A DNA stretch of 64,000 nt from positions 558,001 to 622,000 of the forward strand of contig NZ_FOJA01000001.1 in assembly GCF_900110535.1 (NCBI RefSeq), written 5' to 3'. This document shows, one piece after another, positions 33,662 to 43,167 of this stretch; position 1 is the stretch's first letter, and each line of letters begins with the position of its first letter. Origin of the DNA: Halobacterium jilantaiense (lineage in GTDB: Archaea > Halobacteriota > Halobacteria > Halobacteriales > Halobacteriaceae). The notes under the pieces were generated by a model. The model did not search any database. It was given only the letters and a program-made list of their open reading frames with translations, and was not told the origin of the DNA. A program made the position numbers and the translations under genes.

Positions 33662-34868
33662 CCGTCTCGCGGGTCATCGCGTCGAACCCGCGGTCGAGGT
33701 CGGCGACGAGGTCTTCGACGGCCTCGATGCCGATGGACAGCCGGACGAGCGTGTCGGTGATGCCCATCTCCTCGCGTTCCGCTCTCGGAATCGGCTCGTG
33801 GGTCATCGCGGCCGGGAGCTCCACGAGCGACTCGACGCCGCCGACGCTGACGGCGAGCGCGAACTCGTCGAGGGCGTCGACGAAGCGCTTGGCGTCCTCG
33901 ATAGTGCCCTCCAGTTCCACCGAGAGGATGCCGCCGTAGCCCGACTGCTGGGCGTCCGCGAGGTCGTGCTGCGGGTGGCTGTCGAGGCCGGGGTAGTGGA
34001 CGGCGGCGACCTGGTCGTGGTCGTCGAGGTACTCGGCGATGGCGAGCGCGTTGGCTTCGTGGTCGCGCATCCGAGGCGAGAGCGTCTTGGTCCCCCGGAG
34101 CGTGAGGTAGGCGTCGAAGGGCGCGAGCACGTTTCCTAACCCCACTTGCTGGAGGAAGCCGACCTGTTCGGCGATGGCGTCGTCGCTGGTGACGAGCGCC
34201 CCGCCGAGCGAGTCGCTGTGGCCGTTGAGGTACTTCGTGGTGGAGTGAGCGACGATGTCCGCGCCGAGGTCCAGAGGCTGCTGGAAGTAGGAGCTGAGGA
34301 AGGTGTTGTCGACGCCGAAGCGGACGCCGGCGTCGTCGGCGATGTCGGCGATTGCTTCGACGTCGCAGAGCTTCATGAGGGGGTTCGTCGGCGTCTCCAT
34401 CCAGACGAACGTCGTCTCGGGACGGATGGCGTCGGCGACGTTGTCGGGGTCGGTGGCGTCCACGAACGAGACGTCGACGCCCAGCGAATCCCGGAAGAGG
34501 GCTTCGAGCATGCGGCGGGTGCCGGCGTAGAGGTCGTCGAAGGCGACGACGTGGTCGCCGGGTTCGACGGCGGCGAAGATGGCTGTGGCGATGGCGGAGG
34601 TGCCGGACGCGAACGCGAAGCCGTGGTCGCCGCCTTCGAGCGCGGCGAGGCGACGCTCCAGCGCGTGACGTGTCGGGTTGTTGAGGCGGGAGTAGACGAA
34701 CTCGCCGGCGTCGGGGTCGACGTCGTCGAGGCTCATCTCCGTGTCGAGTTCGGGGGCGGCGAACGTGGACGCGAGGTGAATAGGGGAGACCACGTCGCCG
34801 CGCTGCGTTTCGGCGGGGTCTTCGCCGTGGCCGACGGCGAGCGTCTCGAACTGCCGGTGGCGGTCCAT
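33651..34868 (-). CDS. cystathionine gamma-synthase/lyase family PLP enzyme
   Basis: A 405-residue Cys/Met-metabolism PLP enzyme. It has the family's ETLAVG start, the YSRLNNPT active-site Tyr region, FASGTSAI for cofactor phosphate binding, VWMETPTNPL, and the PLP lysine in HSTTKYLNGHSD near residue 195. The C-terminal SVGGVESLVELPA and VRLSIGIE motifs are standard. It may act as synthase, gamma-lyase or methionine gamma-lyase; sequence alone does not decide. ATG 34868 gives the normal N-terminus. Its 3' end overlaps the convergent membrane-protein gene by 11 nt. Confidence 0.9.
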   Translation of the reverse strand: MDRHRQFETLAVGHGEDPAETQRGDVVSPIHLASTFAAPELDTEMSLDDVDPDAGEFVYSRLNNPTRHALERRLAALEGGDHGFAFASGTSAIATAIFAAVEPGDHVVAFDDLYAGTRRMLEALFRDSLGVDVSFVDATDPDNVADAIRPETTFVWMETPTNPLMKLCDVEAIADIADDAGVRFGVDNTFLSSYFQQPLDLGADIVAHSTTKYLNGHSDSLGGALVTSDDAIAEQVGFLQQVGLGNVLAPFDAYLTLRGTKTLSPRMRDHEANALAIAEYLDDHDQVAAVHYPGLDSHPQHDLADAQQSGYGGILSVELEGTIEDAKRFVDALDEFALAVSVGGVESLVELPAAMTHEPIPRAEREEMGITDTLVRLSIGIEAVEDLVADLDRGFDAMTRETVTN

Positions 34869-34970
34869 ACCGGAGTGTCGACGCACCCCACCAAGTATGT
34901 TTCGAGAATCTGATAATTATTCGCGGCGGTTCCATTATTGCGGCGAATACTGCCGCGGCCGGGGCTGGCA

Positions 34971-34980
34971 ACGTTTAAGG
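34971..34980 (+). promoter_or_regulatory. TATA box for CBS-domain gene
   Basis: ACGTTTAAGG, centred about 28 nt before ATG 35004, fits a leaderless transcript. Confidence 0.55.
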
Positions 34981-35003
34981 AACTACCGCAGAGAACTCCT
35001 ACC

Positions 35004-35408
35004 ATGGACGATATTTTCGTGGGACAGCTGATGTCCGACGACCTCTACACGGCCACGAAGGACACGCTCGTCGAAGACGCCGCGGACACCATGCTCTCGA
35101 ACGGCATCGGGTCGCTCGTCGTCGTCGACGACGACGGCCACCTCGAAGGAATCCTCACGACCACCGACTTCGTCGACATCGTCGCTCGCAGCAAGCCGAA
35201 GGCCGAGACGACGGTCGAACGCTACATGACGGCCGACGTCGAGACCGCGCGCGTCGGCGACTCCATTCAGGACATCGCGGACGCGATGGTCGAACACGGC
35301 TTCCACCACATGCCCGTCGTCGACGAGGACGGCACCGTCGTCGGCCTCATCTCCACGACGGACCTGACGGCGTACATCTCCACGGTCCAGACGCCCAGCC
35401 CGGCCTAG
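35004..35408 (+). CDS. tandem CBS-domain protein
   Basis: A 134-residue protein made of two CBS modules (about residues 9-60 and 73-125). Each has the typical G-x-x-x-L/M-V-V-D-D-D-G-x-x-x-G-I/L pattern and a terminal STTDL or TTTDF adenosine-contact motif. Stand-alone CBS pairs bind AMP, ATP or SAM and regulate partner proteins. The partner is not visible here. It is a small monocistronic gene. Confidence 0.88.
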   Translation: MDDIFVGQLMSDDLYTATKDTLVEDAADTMLSNGIGSLVVVDDDGHLEGILTTTDFVDIVARSKPKAETTVERYMTADVETARVGDSIQDIADAMVEHGFHHMPVVDEDGTVVGLISTTDLTAYISTVQTPSPA

Positions 35409-35462
35409 TCGGTCGACGGCGGAAAAACGAACTGCTGTTTCTGGCGGGAGTCGCGGTGACGC

Positions 35463-35963
35463 TTACTCTTCGACGACGATGGTGCCGACCATACCCGACG
35501 CCGCGTGCGGCGTGCAGACGTACGTGTACTCGCCGGCAGTCTCGAAGGTGTGTTCGAACGTGGTGCCCTCGTCGACGGTAGCGAAGGCTTCGCCGCCTTT
35601 CTCCATCGTCCCGAAGCCCTCAGCGCCGTCCGGAATCGAAATCTTGTCCTGCATGTCCGGCCACGCGGAGACGTTGTGTGACGGTGCCTGGAAGTCCCAG
35701 GTGACGGTGTCGCCGACGGAGACCGTGAGTTCCTCGGGCTTGAAGTTCAGGTCGCCGTCCGGAGAGACTGCGACGGTGTTCTCGCCGGAACTGCCACTGT
35801 CGTCACCGCCGTCGTCGCCGGCCGTCGTCTCCTCACTCTCGGAGTCGCCACCGTCGTCACCATCCCCGCCACTGGAACAGCCGGCGAGCATCGTGGCTGC
35901 GACGGCCGCGCCCGTAGATTTCAGCATTGTCCGACGGTCGAGTCGAGTGTCTCGAGTCATCAT
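35463..35963 (-). CDS. halocyanin-like blue copper lipoprotein
   Basis: A 166-residue protein. The Tat signal DRRTMLKS and lipobox LAGC (Cys29) give a lipid-anchored exterior protein. A Ser/Gly/Asp-rich linker (about 30-65) leads to a plastocyanin-like domain with copper ligands His in APSHNVSAW, Cys and His in VCTPHAASGM, and the terminal Met. It carries electrons between membrane complexes outside the cell. A TATA-like GTTTAACC lies about 25 nt upstream on its strand. Confidence 0.92.
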   Translation of the reverse strand: MMTRDTRLDRRTMLKSTGAAVAATMLAGCSSGGDGDDGGDSESEETTAGDDGGDDSGSSGENTVAVSPDGDLNFKPEELTVSVGDTVTWDFQAPSHNVSAWPDMQDKISIPDGAEGFGTMEKGGEAFATVDEGTTFEHTFETAGEYTYVCTPHAASGMVGTIVVEE

Positions 35964-36318
35964 CAGAGACTCAGGACTGCGGACGGTTAAACGACTCCAC
36001 CGATGCGGAATCCTGGGACAACGCCCTACTATTCAAGTGGCCTTTATAACCGTCGTCCGCCGTGTTTCGGCGCGTGGCTCCCGTATCGAGTCACAGTCGT
36101 CGTCGGTGGACGGACCAATGACCGGAACCACCCCCGAATATCCGACACGAACCGAGTTGCACAAGTAGTCCCGTCGCTGACTCGCCCTAATATTTGTACT
36201 CCGAGACTGGTCAAATACTCTAAGATACCGCGTGAGAGCGGCTGTACGGTTATCACAGGCGAGAAACAGAGGCTTGAGCTTATACCGTCCGCCCCAGTCC
36301 GTTGGAGCGAGAGCGACC
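35964..36318. other. intergenic region between halocyanin and BMP lipoprotein
   Basis: This 355-nt gap between divergent genes holds the halocyanin promoter (GTTTAACC near 35984-35991, minus strand), an orphan plus-strand TATA-like CTTTATAACC at 36042-36050, and the promoter of the BMP-type gene at 36279. No convincing small gene or RNA was seen. The orphan TATA could drive an unannotated short RNA. Confidence 0.45.
36279..36286 (+). promoter_or_regulatory. TATA box for BMP lipoprotein-transducer operon
   Basis: CTTATACC, centred about 36 nt before the GTG start at 36319, the only strong promoter-like element near the gene. It supports a short leader. Confidence 0.55.
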
Positions 36319-37455
36319 GTGAACGACGCTACGACGAGACGACAACTGCTCGCAGGCGCGGGCGCTGCCGCCGCAGGGGCGCTCGCCGGCTGCACGGGGG
36401 GTATCGGAGGAAACAACGGGGACAGCGGCGGAGGGGAGAGCGACACACCCACCGCGGCCGCGGCCGTCGACGAGGACGCGGCCGCCGCTATCGGGATGGT
36501 GTACGCGCTCGGCGGGCTCGACGACCGGTCGTTCAACGACGCGGCGAACCGCGGCGTCCAGCGCGCCCGCCTCGACCACGGCATCGAGTACACCAACCAC
36601 GAACCCGGCAGTGTTCCCGCGTTCGCGGACGTCCAGGCGGAGCTCGCCGCTTCGACGAACCCGAACTACGACCTCGTCTGCTGCATCGGCTTCCTCCAGG
36701 CCGAGGGGCTGTCCGCGACAGCGCCGGAGTACGGCGACCAGCAGTTCATGATCGTGGACTCGGTCGTCGACGCCGACAACGTCGCCAGCTACGTCTTCGA
36801 GGAGCACAAGGGCTCGTTCCAGGCCGGCCACCTCGCGGGCCTGCTGACCTCCCGTGACGTGAGCCTCGGCGGCGGCGCGACCAACCCCGAGGAGGCCACC
36901 GTCGGCTTCGTCGGCGGCGTCGACCAGCCGCTCATCCACAAGTTCCAGGCGGGGTTCGAAGCGGGGGTCGCGTACGCGGACGAGGACATCGACGTGCTCA
37001 CCGAGTACCTCGGGAACTTCAACGACGCCCAGGGCGCTCGGGACATCGCCGCGGACATGTACGAGTCCGGTGCCGACATCGTCTACCACGCCGCCGGCGG
37101 TGCCGGCCTCGGGGTCTTCCAGGCAGCGCAGGCCCACGGCCGGTACGCCCTCGGCGTCGACTCCGACCAGTCCCGCAGCAACCCGCGGTACGCCGACGTC
37201 GTACTCGCGAGCATGGTGAAACGCGTGAACATCGCGGTGTACGACGCCGTCGCCGCGACCGTCGAGGACGCTCTGCCGGTGGGTGAGGTCGTCTCCCTCG
37301 GCCTCGACCGCGACGGCGTCGGTATCGTCTACGGCACGTCACTGGAGCCGGCGATTCCCGACGACGTCCGCGACGCGCTCGCCGAGTCACGGCAGGCAGT
37401 CGTCGCCGGCGACATCGACGTGCCATCGGAACTTCCACCGACGGGTGGTGCCTGA
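36319..37455 (+). CDS. BMP/PnrA-family nucleoside-binding Tat lipoprotein
   Basis: A 378-residue protein. The Tat motif RRQLL and lipobox LAGC (Cys25) are followed by an Asp/Gly/Ser linker and a basic-membrane-protein fold starting [17 protein letters not shown], the classic BMP/PnrA/Med opening. Later come [43 protein letters not shown] and ALGVDSDQS, all BMP signatures. Bacterial members bind purine nucleosides. No ABC permease is nearby; instead the stop codon overlaps a chemotaxis transducer start (TGATG). GTG 36319 puts the Tat signal at the right place. It probably presents its ligand to that transducer. Confidence 0.87.
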   Translation: MNDATTRRQLLAGAGAAAAGALAGCTGGIGGNNGDSGGGESDTPTAAAAVDEDAAAAIGMVYALGGLDDRSFNDAANRGVQRARLDHGIEYTNHEPGSVPAFADVQAELAASTNPNYDLVCCIGFLQAEGLSATAPEYGDQQFMIVDSVVDADNVASYVFEEHKGSFQAGHLAGLLTSRDVSLGGGATNPEEATVGFVGGVDQPLIHKFQAGFEAGVAYADEDIDVLTEYLGNFNDAQGARDIAADMYESGADIVYHAAGGAGLGVFQAAQAHGRYALGVDSDQSRSNPRYADVVLASMVKRVNIAVYDAVAATVEDALPVGEVVSLGLDRDGVGIVYGTSLEPAIPDDVRDALAESRQAVVAGDIDVPSELPPTGGA

Positions 37456-39827
37456 TGGCGGGCAGCATCCTCGCGCGGGTCGCCGGTGCGCTCGACCGGC
37501 TCGCGCCCGGGTTCGTCCGCCGACGGTACGCGGCGAAGTTCGCCATCGCGTTCCTCGCGGTGCTCGTCGTCATCGGCGGTGCCGGCGCGTTCACCTTCCA
37601 GGAGACGTCCGCCGCGGTTGAGCGCCAGACCACGCAACAGCTCGCGGAGACCAGCCAGATCGAGGGCGACGGCATCGGGTCGTGGGTGGAACAGCAGCGC
37701 ACGCACACGCGGTCAATCTCGCAGGGCGACCCCCTGCGGAGTGACCGGCAGGCGGCGGCGTACATCCTCTTACAGGACGAGTTACTCCCTGACGACGTGG
37801 TGAGCATGCACCTCGTGAACGCCAGCCGCGACGAGGTCGTGGCGAGTACGGAGCTCCCGCTGGAGGGGCGCGCCCTCTCGGAACTCCAGGCTCCGTGGAC
37901 GACGGCGTCCGTGCCGGAAGGCCCCGGCAACAACAGCGAGGTCTGGTCGAGCAGGCGGTCGTACCGGTCGCCCGTGCTCAACGACGAGCCCGTGATGGCG
38001 TTCGCCAGCTCGGTGCCGAAACGAGACGGCTCGTACCTCGTCGTCGTCACGCGCATCCAGAGCCAGGTCGACCGGCTCACGGACCCGAACTCCACGAAAC
38101 AGACGACCATCCTGAACACCGACGACGAGACGGTCCTGAACATCGACCGCGAGTTCGACACCGACACCCACAGTGACAGCCTCGCGGCCATTCGGGACGC
38201 GAACGGCACCGCAGCCCCGGTCACGTCGGTCTCCGGAGGTCGCGTGTACGCGTTCGCGCCCGTGCCGCACACCGACTGGGTGACGGTCACGAGTGTCGAC
38301 ACGGCCCAGGCGTTCAGTGTCCGTGACACGGTCGGCGAGACCGTCGGGCTGCTCGTGTTGCTCGCAGTCGTCTCGCTGTCCGTCGTCGGTTTCGTCCTCG
38401 GGAAGCGCACGGTCGACCCGCTGAAGCGCCTGCGGGACCGCGCCGAACGCATCGAGGCCGGCGAGTTCGACGTCGACCTCTCGACGAGCCGCATCGACGA
38501 GATCGGCCGGCTGTACGGGAGCTTCGACGACATGCGGGTCTCGCTCCAGCAGCGCATCCAGGAAGCAGAAGAGGCGGTCGAGAACGCCGAAGCCGCGCGG
38601 GCGGAAGCCGAGGAGCTCCGCACGGACGCGGAAGACGCACAGGCCGAGGCCGAACGCGCGAAAGAGGACGCCGAGGAAGCCAGCCAGCGCCTCCAGAAGC
38701 GCGCCGCCGAGTACAGCGGGGTGATGCAGGAGGTCGCCGCCGGTGACCTCACGAAGCGCCTCGACGAGGACGCCGAGGAGGCCGCGATGCGGGAGGTCGC
38801 CGTGGAGTTCAACGCGATGCTCGACGGCCTCGAAGCCACCGTCGGCGAGGTCGCGGTGTTCGCCGACCAGGTCGCCGACGCCACCCTCGAAGTGGCGACC
38901 GGTGCCGAGGAGATCGAGACGACCAGCCAGACGGTCAGCGAACGCATCCAGGAGATCGCCGACGGCGCAATCAGGCAACACGACGACCTCGAGACCGCCG
39001 CGGGCGAGATGGACCAGCTGTCCGCGAGCATCGAGGAGGTCGCGGCGTCCTCCACGACAGTCGCGCAGACCGCCGAAGAGGCCGTCGACCGCGGGGAGAC
39101 GGGCCGCGAGGCCGCCGAGTCCGCCCTCGAAGACATGGCGGAGATCGAGTCGCTGTCGGCGGACGCCGTCGACCAGATTCTCGAACTCCAGAGCCGCATG
39201 GCAGACATCGGCGAGATTGTCGACTTCATCACGGACATCGCGGAGCAGACGAACATGCTCGCGCTGAACGCGAACATCGAGGCGGCCCGCGCCGACAAGG
39301 ACGGCGAGGGCTTCGCCGTCGTCGCCGACGAGGTGAAGAGTCTGGCAGAGGAGACGAAGCAGGCCGCGGCCGACATCGAGTCCGAAATCGAAGCGGTCCA
39401 GACGGAGACCGACGACACCGTCTCGGACATCCGCGCGACGAGCGACCACATCGACACCGGCGTCGAGACTGTCCGCGAGGCCGCCGACGCTATCGAGGAC
39501 ACCGTCGACGCTATCGAGGACGCCAACCACGGCATCCAGGAGATTGCGGACGCGACCGACGACCAGGCCGACGCCACCCAGAGCGTCGTCCGCCGCGTCG
39601 ACGAGGTCGCAGACATCAGTCAGAACGTCACGCAGGACGCCGAACAGGTGTCCGCGGCCGCCGAAGAGCAGTCCGCGTCCGTCGCCGAAATCGCGCGCAG
39701 CGCGGACGAACTGCGGGAGCGCGCCGACTCGCTGGCCACGACCGTCGGTCAGTTCGAGGCTCGCGACCGCGACGACGCGACCACTGGGTCGGAGTCGTCG
39801 AACGACACCGCGTCGGTCGACGACTGA
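37455..39827 (+). CDS. methyl-accepting transducer paired with BMP lipoprotein
   Basis: A 790-residue transducer: TM1 near residues 28-48, an exterior region to about 295 (with [14 protein letters not shown], Cache-like), TM2 near 297-316, HAMP near 317-370, coiled coil, and the methyl-accepting domain with the tip [20 protein letters not shown] near residues 596-615. Its ATG shares a nucleotide with the BMP gene stop. In Halobacterium the BasB-BasT and CosB-CosT pairs work this way, with lipoprotein-bound ligand sensed by a transducer. By analogy this pair should sense nucleosides, which is an inference. Confidence 0.92.
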   Translation: MAGSILARVAGALDRLAPGFVRRRYAAKFAIAFLAVLVVIGGAGAFTFQETSAAVERQTTQQLAETSQIEGDGIGSWVEQQRTHTRSISQGDPLRSDRQAAAYILLQDELLPDDVVSMHLVNASRDEVVASTELPLEGRALSELQAPWTTASVPEGPGNNSEVWSSRRSYRSPVLNDEPVMAFASSVPKRDGSYLVVVTRIQSQVDRLTDPNSTKQTTILNTDDETVLNIDREFDTDTHSDSLAAIRDANGTAAPVTSVSGGRVYAFAPVPHTDWVTVTSVDTAQAFSVRDTVGETVGLLVLLAVVSLSVVGFVLGKRTVDPLKRLRDRAERIEAGEFDVDLSTSRIDEIGRLYGSFDDMRVSLQQRIQEAEEAVENAEAARAEAEELRTDAEDAQAEAERAKEDAEEASQRLQKRAAEYSGVMQEVAAGDLTKRLDEDAEEAAMREVAVEFNAMLDGLEATVGEVAVFADQVADATLEVATGAEEIETTSQTVSERIQEIADGAIRQHDDLETAAGEMDQLSASIEEVAASSTTVAQTAEEAVDRGETGREAAESALEDMAEIESLSADAVDQILELQSRMADIGEIVDFITDIAEQTNMLALNANIEAARADKDGEGFAVVADEVKSLAEETKQAAADIESEIEAVQTETDDTVSDIRATSDHIDTGVETVREAADAIEDTVDAIEDANHGIQEIADATDDQADATQSVVRRVDEVADISQNVTQDAEQVSAAAEEQSASVAEIARSADELRERADSLATTVGQFEARDRDDATTGSESSNDTASVDD

Positions 39828-39907
39828 GTCGACTCGCGGTCCGTTCGGTCGCCGTCAGACGGGGCGACCGAACACCGAGGGCCTGTCCCCGACCGAGCGG
39901 GCGACGG

Positions 39908-41011
39908 TCACTCGTGGAGCGATTCCGCGACTGCGACGAGCGTCGACCGCGAGAACGGCCCGCTCACCGAGTACGTGAACCGGTCAGTCCGCCACTGTAG
40001 AATCCCCCGTTCGCCGAACTCCACGTACGACCCGTCGTACCCGGCCACGGACACGTTCTCGCCCTGCGTCGCCGACCCGGTGGCCGTGGACTGGCTGACC
40101 CGCAGCGTCGACGACTCGTTCGCGTATGTCAGCGACACGGCCGTCGTCGCACCCGACTGCGTGGTTGTGACGTTCTGCAGAGCGAAGCCGTCCGGGAGCG
40201 TGGTCGGCTCGCGGACCGAGAAGTTCACTGATGCGGCCGCCGCATCGACCGACTCGAACGTCCTCGTTTCCGGGAGCGTCACATTCTCTACGGTCGCGTT
40301 CGTCGGCGGCTCGAACGTGAATCGGTCGGCCGGAATCGTCGCGTTGTAGGTGAGATTCGAGTACGTGATCGTCGACGTCGACGTCTGGTTGCCGACCGTC
40401 GTCGTCACCTGCGTCCGCACGGGGAACCAGTTCTCCTGGTCGAGCCAGACCGTCTGGTTGCTCGCGACGCTGCCGAGTGTCCCGTTCGGCGGCTGGACGG
40501 ACACCACGTACGTCTCCCGGCCGGAGACCGTCTCCTCGCGCTGGTACTCGGCGGTGAACTCCGACGAGAGGTTCTGGAACGCTCGCGTCAGGTTCTCCGC
40601 GAGCCCGGTGTCGTACTGGAACCGGCGGGCGGTGTTCGTGGTCTCGTTGTACATCCAGAACGTCGACTCGTTCGACACGAGCAGCGTCCCCTCGCTCGGG
40701 CCGGACACGTACTCGTAGCGCACGTCGTTCGGCGGGACCTGCCAGACGTTCGCCTCCATCGTCTGTGTCCCGTTGCCGGTCCCGGTCGTGATTGTGACCG
40801 TCCCGGTGACGCTCTCGACGGACGTGTTGTTGCTGAGTGCGTGCTGTTCGATGACGTCCGCCGACGGCGACTCGCCTGCGGTCGTCTGCGGCGCTGCCGT
40901 GGTGGTCTCCTGGGCCGTCGACGAGTCCTCGAGACCGACACATCCGGCCAAGGACGCGACGAGGAGGACGACAACCACACCGAGAACCACCGGGAACCGT
41001 TTCAGAGCCAT
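39908..41011 (-). CDS. LolA/RseB-like lipoprotein
   Basis: A 367-residue protein. The Sec-type signal with lipobox LAGC (Cys24) lacks a twin arginine, unlike most lipoproteins here. After a Thr-rich linker (TTTAAPQTTAG) comes a beta-rich domain with the outer-membrane-lipoprotein-carrier or RseB-like pattern (VWQVPPNDVRYEY, VSNESTFWMYNE, TVWLDQENWFPVR) at about 55-240. A C-terminal module (about 260-367, with LPDGFALQNV) resembles DUF4367. Many Asn-x-Thr/Ser sequons suggest N-glycosylation. The function is unknown; a surface lipid- or signal-related role is possible. Confidence 0.82.
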   Translation of the reverse strand: MALKRFPVVLGVVVVLLVASLAGCVGLEDSSTAQETTTAAPQTTAGESPSADVIEQHALSNNTSVESVTGTVTITTGTGNGTQTMEANVWQVPPNDVRYEYVSGPSEGTLLVSNESTFWMYNETTNTARRFQYDTGLAENLTRAFQNLSSEFTAEYQREETVSGRETYVVSVQPPNGTLGSVASNQTVWLDQENWFPVRTQVTTTVGNQTSTSTITYSNLTYNATIPADRFTFEPPTNATVENVTLPETRTFESVDAAAASVNFSVREPTTLPDGFALQNVTTTQSGATTAVSLTYANESSTLRVSQSTATGSATQGENVSVAGYDGSYVEFGERGILQWRTDRFTYSVSGPFSRSTLVAVAESLHE

Positions 41012-41169
41012 CGTACTCGAACTTCGAGTATCCGGGTGCTTCAACGCAACGCCCGTTCTCAGCCGCTGCATCCCGCTATCTGGCCGACAGTTGGACCACA
41101 GACGGTCGCACTCGACCGCACCTCGACACTGTCTGACAGCCGTCGTGAGCGTCCGCTCTCCGATGGCGG

Positions 41170-41553
41170 GTGACGGGTAGTGGAGTGGACGCCGACGGGT
41201 CGGGTGGCGAGGAACGCGAGATCGAGTCCGCGATGCACGAGCACGCCGACGGCCAGCCCGGGACGTTCAAGCTGTATCGAGACTACCACGAGCAGCTACA
41301 GCTCGAGGGCGGCTACTACGTGTTCGCGGCGTATCGGATTCGGGGACGCGGCGTCGAAGCCCTCGCCCACGAGCGGCGGCCGGCATCGAGGCTGCCGACG
41401 CTTCGGTGGCACGGCGGCGGCGAGCATCGCGGAACGGAACAAGCTACAATCGGGATTGTCTGCGTCCGTAATATCGGGCTTCGTCTCTTGAGCCACCCAC
41501 AGTCCAGCGCTGTCTCCACTCACAGGAAAAGTCAGACGCGTCTGCTCTCATAG
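41170..41553 (+). pseudogene. probable fragment of a mobile-element-associated gene
   Basis: The 127-codon frame contains a protein-like core, ADGQPGTFKLYRDYHEQL, GGYYVFAAYRIRGRGVE and ASRLPTLRWHGGG. It strongly recalls a family of uncharacterised haloarchaeal proteins I associate with plasmids, proviruses and defence islands. The normal family has about 30-40 more residues before this core, and the end after ATIGI changes to atypical sequence. The gene therefore looks cut at both ends. The starting GTG at 41170 is probably not a true start. This is recognised by eye only. Confidence 0.4.
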
Positions 41554-41615
41554 GAAGCGCGCGCTCCGCCTCTCATCGGACAATTAAACGGGGAGGTGGT
41601 GGATATCTGAATCAG

Positions 41616-42347
41616 CTAGTACACCGAACGCTCGTTGCTCTCGTTGGCGTCGTCGTGTGCCCAGAGACCCACGTTGTTCTCCCGAGCAGTCGTCTCCGCA
41701 GCCTGTAGTGCATCTGCGTACGGGGAGTCGGAGTTCGTCAGTGTAGCCATGCCCTGCTGGAGGAGGTACTCGTTGAACATCACCTTCTCACCGTTGTCGT
41801 TCTCGAAGTAGACGTACACGAGAGGCGTCCCGTTCTCGGTCGTCCGGTCAGTATGAACGATAGTCGGGGCACCACCTATCCGGTTCAGGTCATTCTCTAC
41901 AGCCGAGGCTGCATCGTACCCGTACCCCACAATCGCCTTCTTGTGTGCCTGTGTTTCGCTCTCGTTGGCCGCTTCGTGATAGCCGTAGTCGGCAGGCGTA
42001 ACTTCGGACTCGTTCAACGGCGGAGTGCTCACGTCAGCGAGCTTCACCAGCGCGTGCTCGTCCGCTTCATCATAGTAGAACAAGAACGTATCACCAGAGA
42101 CGGTGCGGCTGGCGATACCCGTCTTGTTCCCGGTCTGGAACGACTTCGCCCCAGTCGGTTCCGTGGACGGCGCTTTCTCGACAGTCTCAACAGGTGCCGC
42201 AGTGGTCGTGGCGCTCGTCGGTGCGGCTGTCGGTGTTGATGCGTCAGTCGTCATCGCAGTTGTCGTATCCGTAGACGTTCCTCCACCCATGCAACCCGCA
42301 GTGGCGAGCAACATGGCGAGACCGATAGTTGCGATAATCTGTTTCAC
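41616..42347 (-). CDS. staphylococcal-nuclease-like lipoprotein
   Basis: A 243-residue protein. The short signal KQIIATIGLAMLLATAGC has a lipobox Cys19 and no twin arginine. A Thr/Ala-rich linker (about 22-62) is followed by an SNase/thermonuclease-like domain: DTFLFYYDEADEHALVKLADVSTP, NESETQAHKKA, VYVYFENDNGEKVMFNEYLLQQGMATL and AETTARENNVGLWA. Catalytic Arg/Glu of true nucleases are not clearly seen. Base composition is less GC-rich than the neighbours, suggesting acquisition. GTG 42347 lies about 28 nt after a TATA box. Confidence 0.72.
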   Translation of the reverse strand: MKQIIATIGLAMLLATAGCMGGGTSTDTTTAMTTDASTPTAAPTSATTTAAPVETVEKAPSTEPTGAKSFQTGNKTGIASRTVSGDTFLFYYDEADEHALVKLADVSTPPLNESEVTPADYGYHEAANESETQAHKKAIVGYGYDAASAVENDLNRIGGAPTIVHTDRTTENGTPLVYVYFENDNGEKVMFNEYLLQQGMATLTNSDSPYADALQAAETTARENNVGLWAHDDANESNERSVY

Positions 42348-42370
42348 TCCACGCTGCCTAATCTGACGTT

Positions 42371-42379
42371 GTATAATAA
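42371..42379 (-). promoter_or_regulatory. TATA box for nuclease-like lipoprotein
   Basis: TTATTATAC on the minus strand, centred about 28 nt before GTG 42347, supports that GTG as a leaderless start. Confidence 0.55.
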
Positions 42380-42480
42380 TACATCTGAAAAGGGCCGACA
42401 ACAACCCTCTCACGAAGACAGTTCTGAGACGGAACTCCCGCAGTTCGGCGGCCGTGACGAACTCGACGGCCGGCACTTCC

Positions 42481-42699
42481 TCACTCGCCACCGCGACCAC
42501 CCCCGAAGAGGGGTGCGTCGTGGTCCGGACGCGTCTCACCGAGTGGGCTCAGGCCGAAGTCCTCCGGATCGTGGTCGCCAAGGTGGTGGTAGCGGTCCTC
42601 GTTCTTCGAGAATTCGTAGCCGCAGGCCGGGCAGACAGTGAGCGAGTGGACTCGCCGACCTCGCGAATACCGGACCGTCGCGAGGCTCACGCCGACCAC
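42481..42699 (-). CDS. small C2H2-type zinc-finger protein
   Basis: A 72-residue protein with CPACGYEF, then HHLGDHDPEDFGL: a CxxC...HxxxH arrangement typical of short haloarchaeal zinc fingers, many of which are borne on mobile elements or act as regulators. Start choice is uncertain: GTG 42699 gives 72 residues, and GTG 42690 removes three. It lies on the same strand as, and upstream of, the nuclease-like lipoprotein, but the promoter of the latter is separate. Confidence 0.6.
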   Translation of the reverse strand: MVGVSLATVRYSRGRRVHSLTVCPACGYEFSKNEDRYHHLGDHDPEDFGLSPLGETRPDHDAPLFGGGRGGE

Positions 42700-42876
42700 C
42701 CGGAAAAGCCGGCATTTCCCTCAACCCAACCGCCGGATAGCGTGAGGGTCAGTTCTCCCGGCTGTTCCTCTCCGATCCCTGCGCGAGTTGGTTGCGGCGA
42801 CTCTAAACAGGAATTTGGAGCGACAGGGCTGGAAACAGCCGTCGCTTGGGGACCAGCTACGGCGAAGAAGTGGGAG

Positions 42877-42948
42877 TGGACTCGTCGGGATTTGAACCCG
42901 AGGCCTTCCCCGTGCCAGGGGGATGATCTACCACTGATCTACGAGCCC
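42877..42948 (-). tRNA. tRNA-Ala (anticodon GGC)
   Basis: A 72-nt cloverleaf on the minus strand. The acceptor GGGCTCG pairs with CGAGTCC, the D-arm is GATC-AGTGGTA-GATC, the anticodon stem is TCCCC/GGGGA with loop CTGGCAC (anticodon GGC), and the T-arm is TCGGG-TTCAAAT-CCCGA. The discriminator is A, with no encoded CCA. It borders the 41-42.7 kb patch of probable acquired genes. Confidence 0.94.
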
Positions 42949-43167
42949 TCGAACGCATCAATTCGTTGCCGGGGGTCGTTGATAAACCCCGCGATTCGGG
43001 AGCGGGCTGGACGGATGGAAACGTTTTACCTGCCGGCCCATCTGGGCAGTGGTAGGGAACGCACGGCCGTAGATCCGACGTGCCCGCCGCTTGGCGGGCT
43101 TGGGACTGCGGTAGTGTCGCGGCACCACCCGGTGCCGGCAGCGTCTCGTGTTGTTCCAATCCGAACA

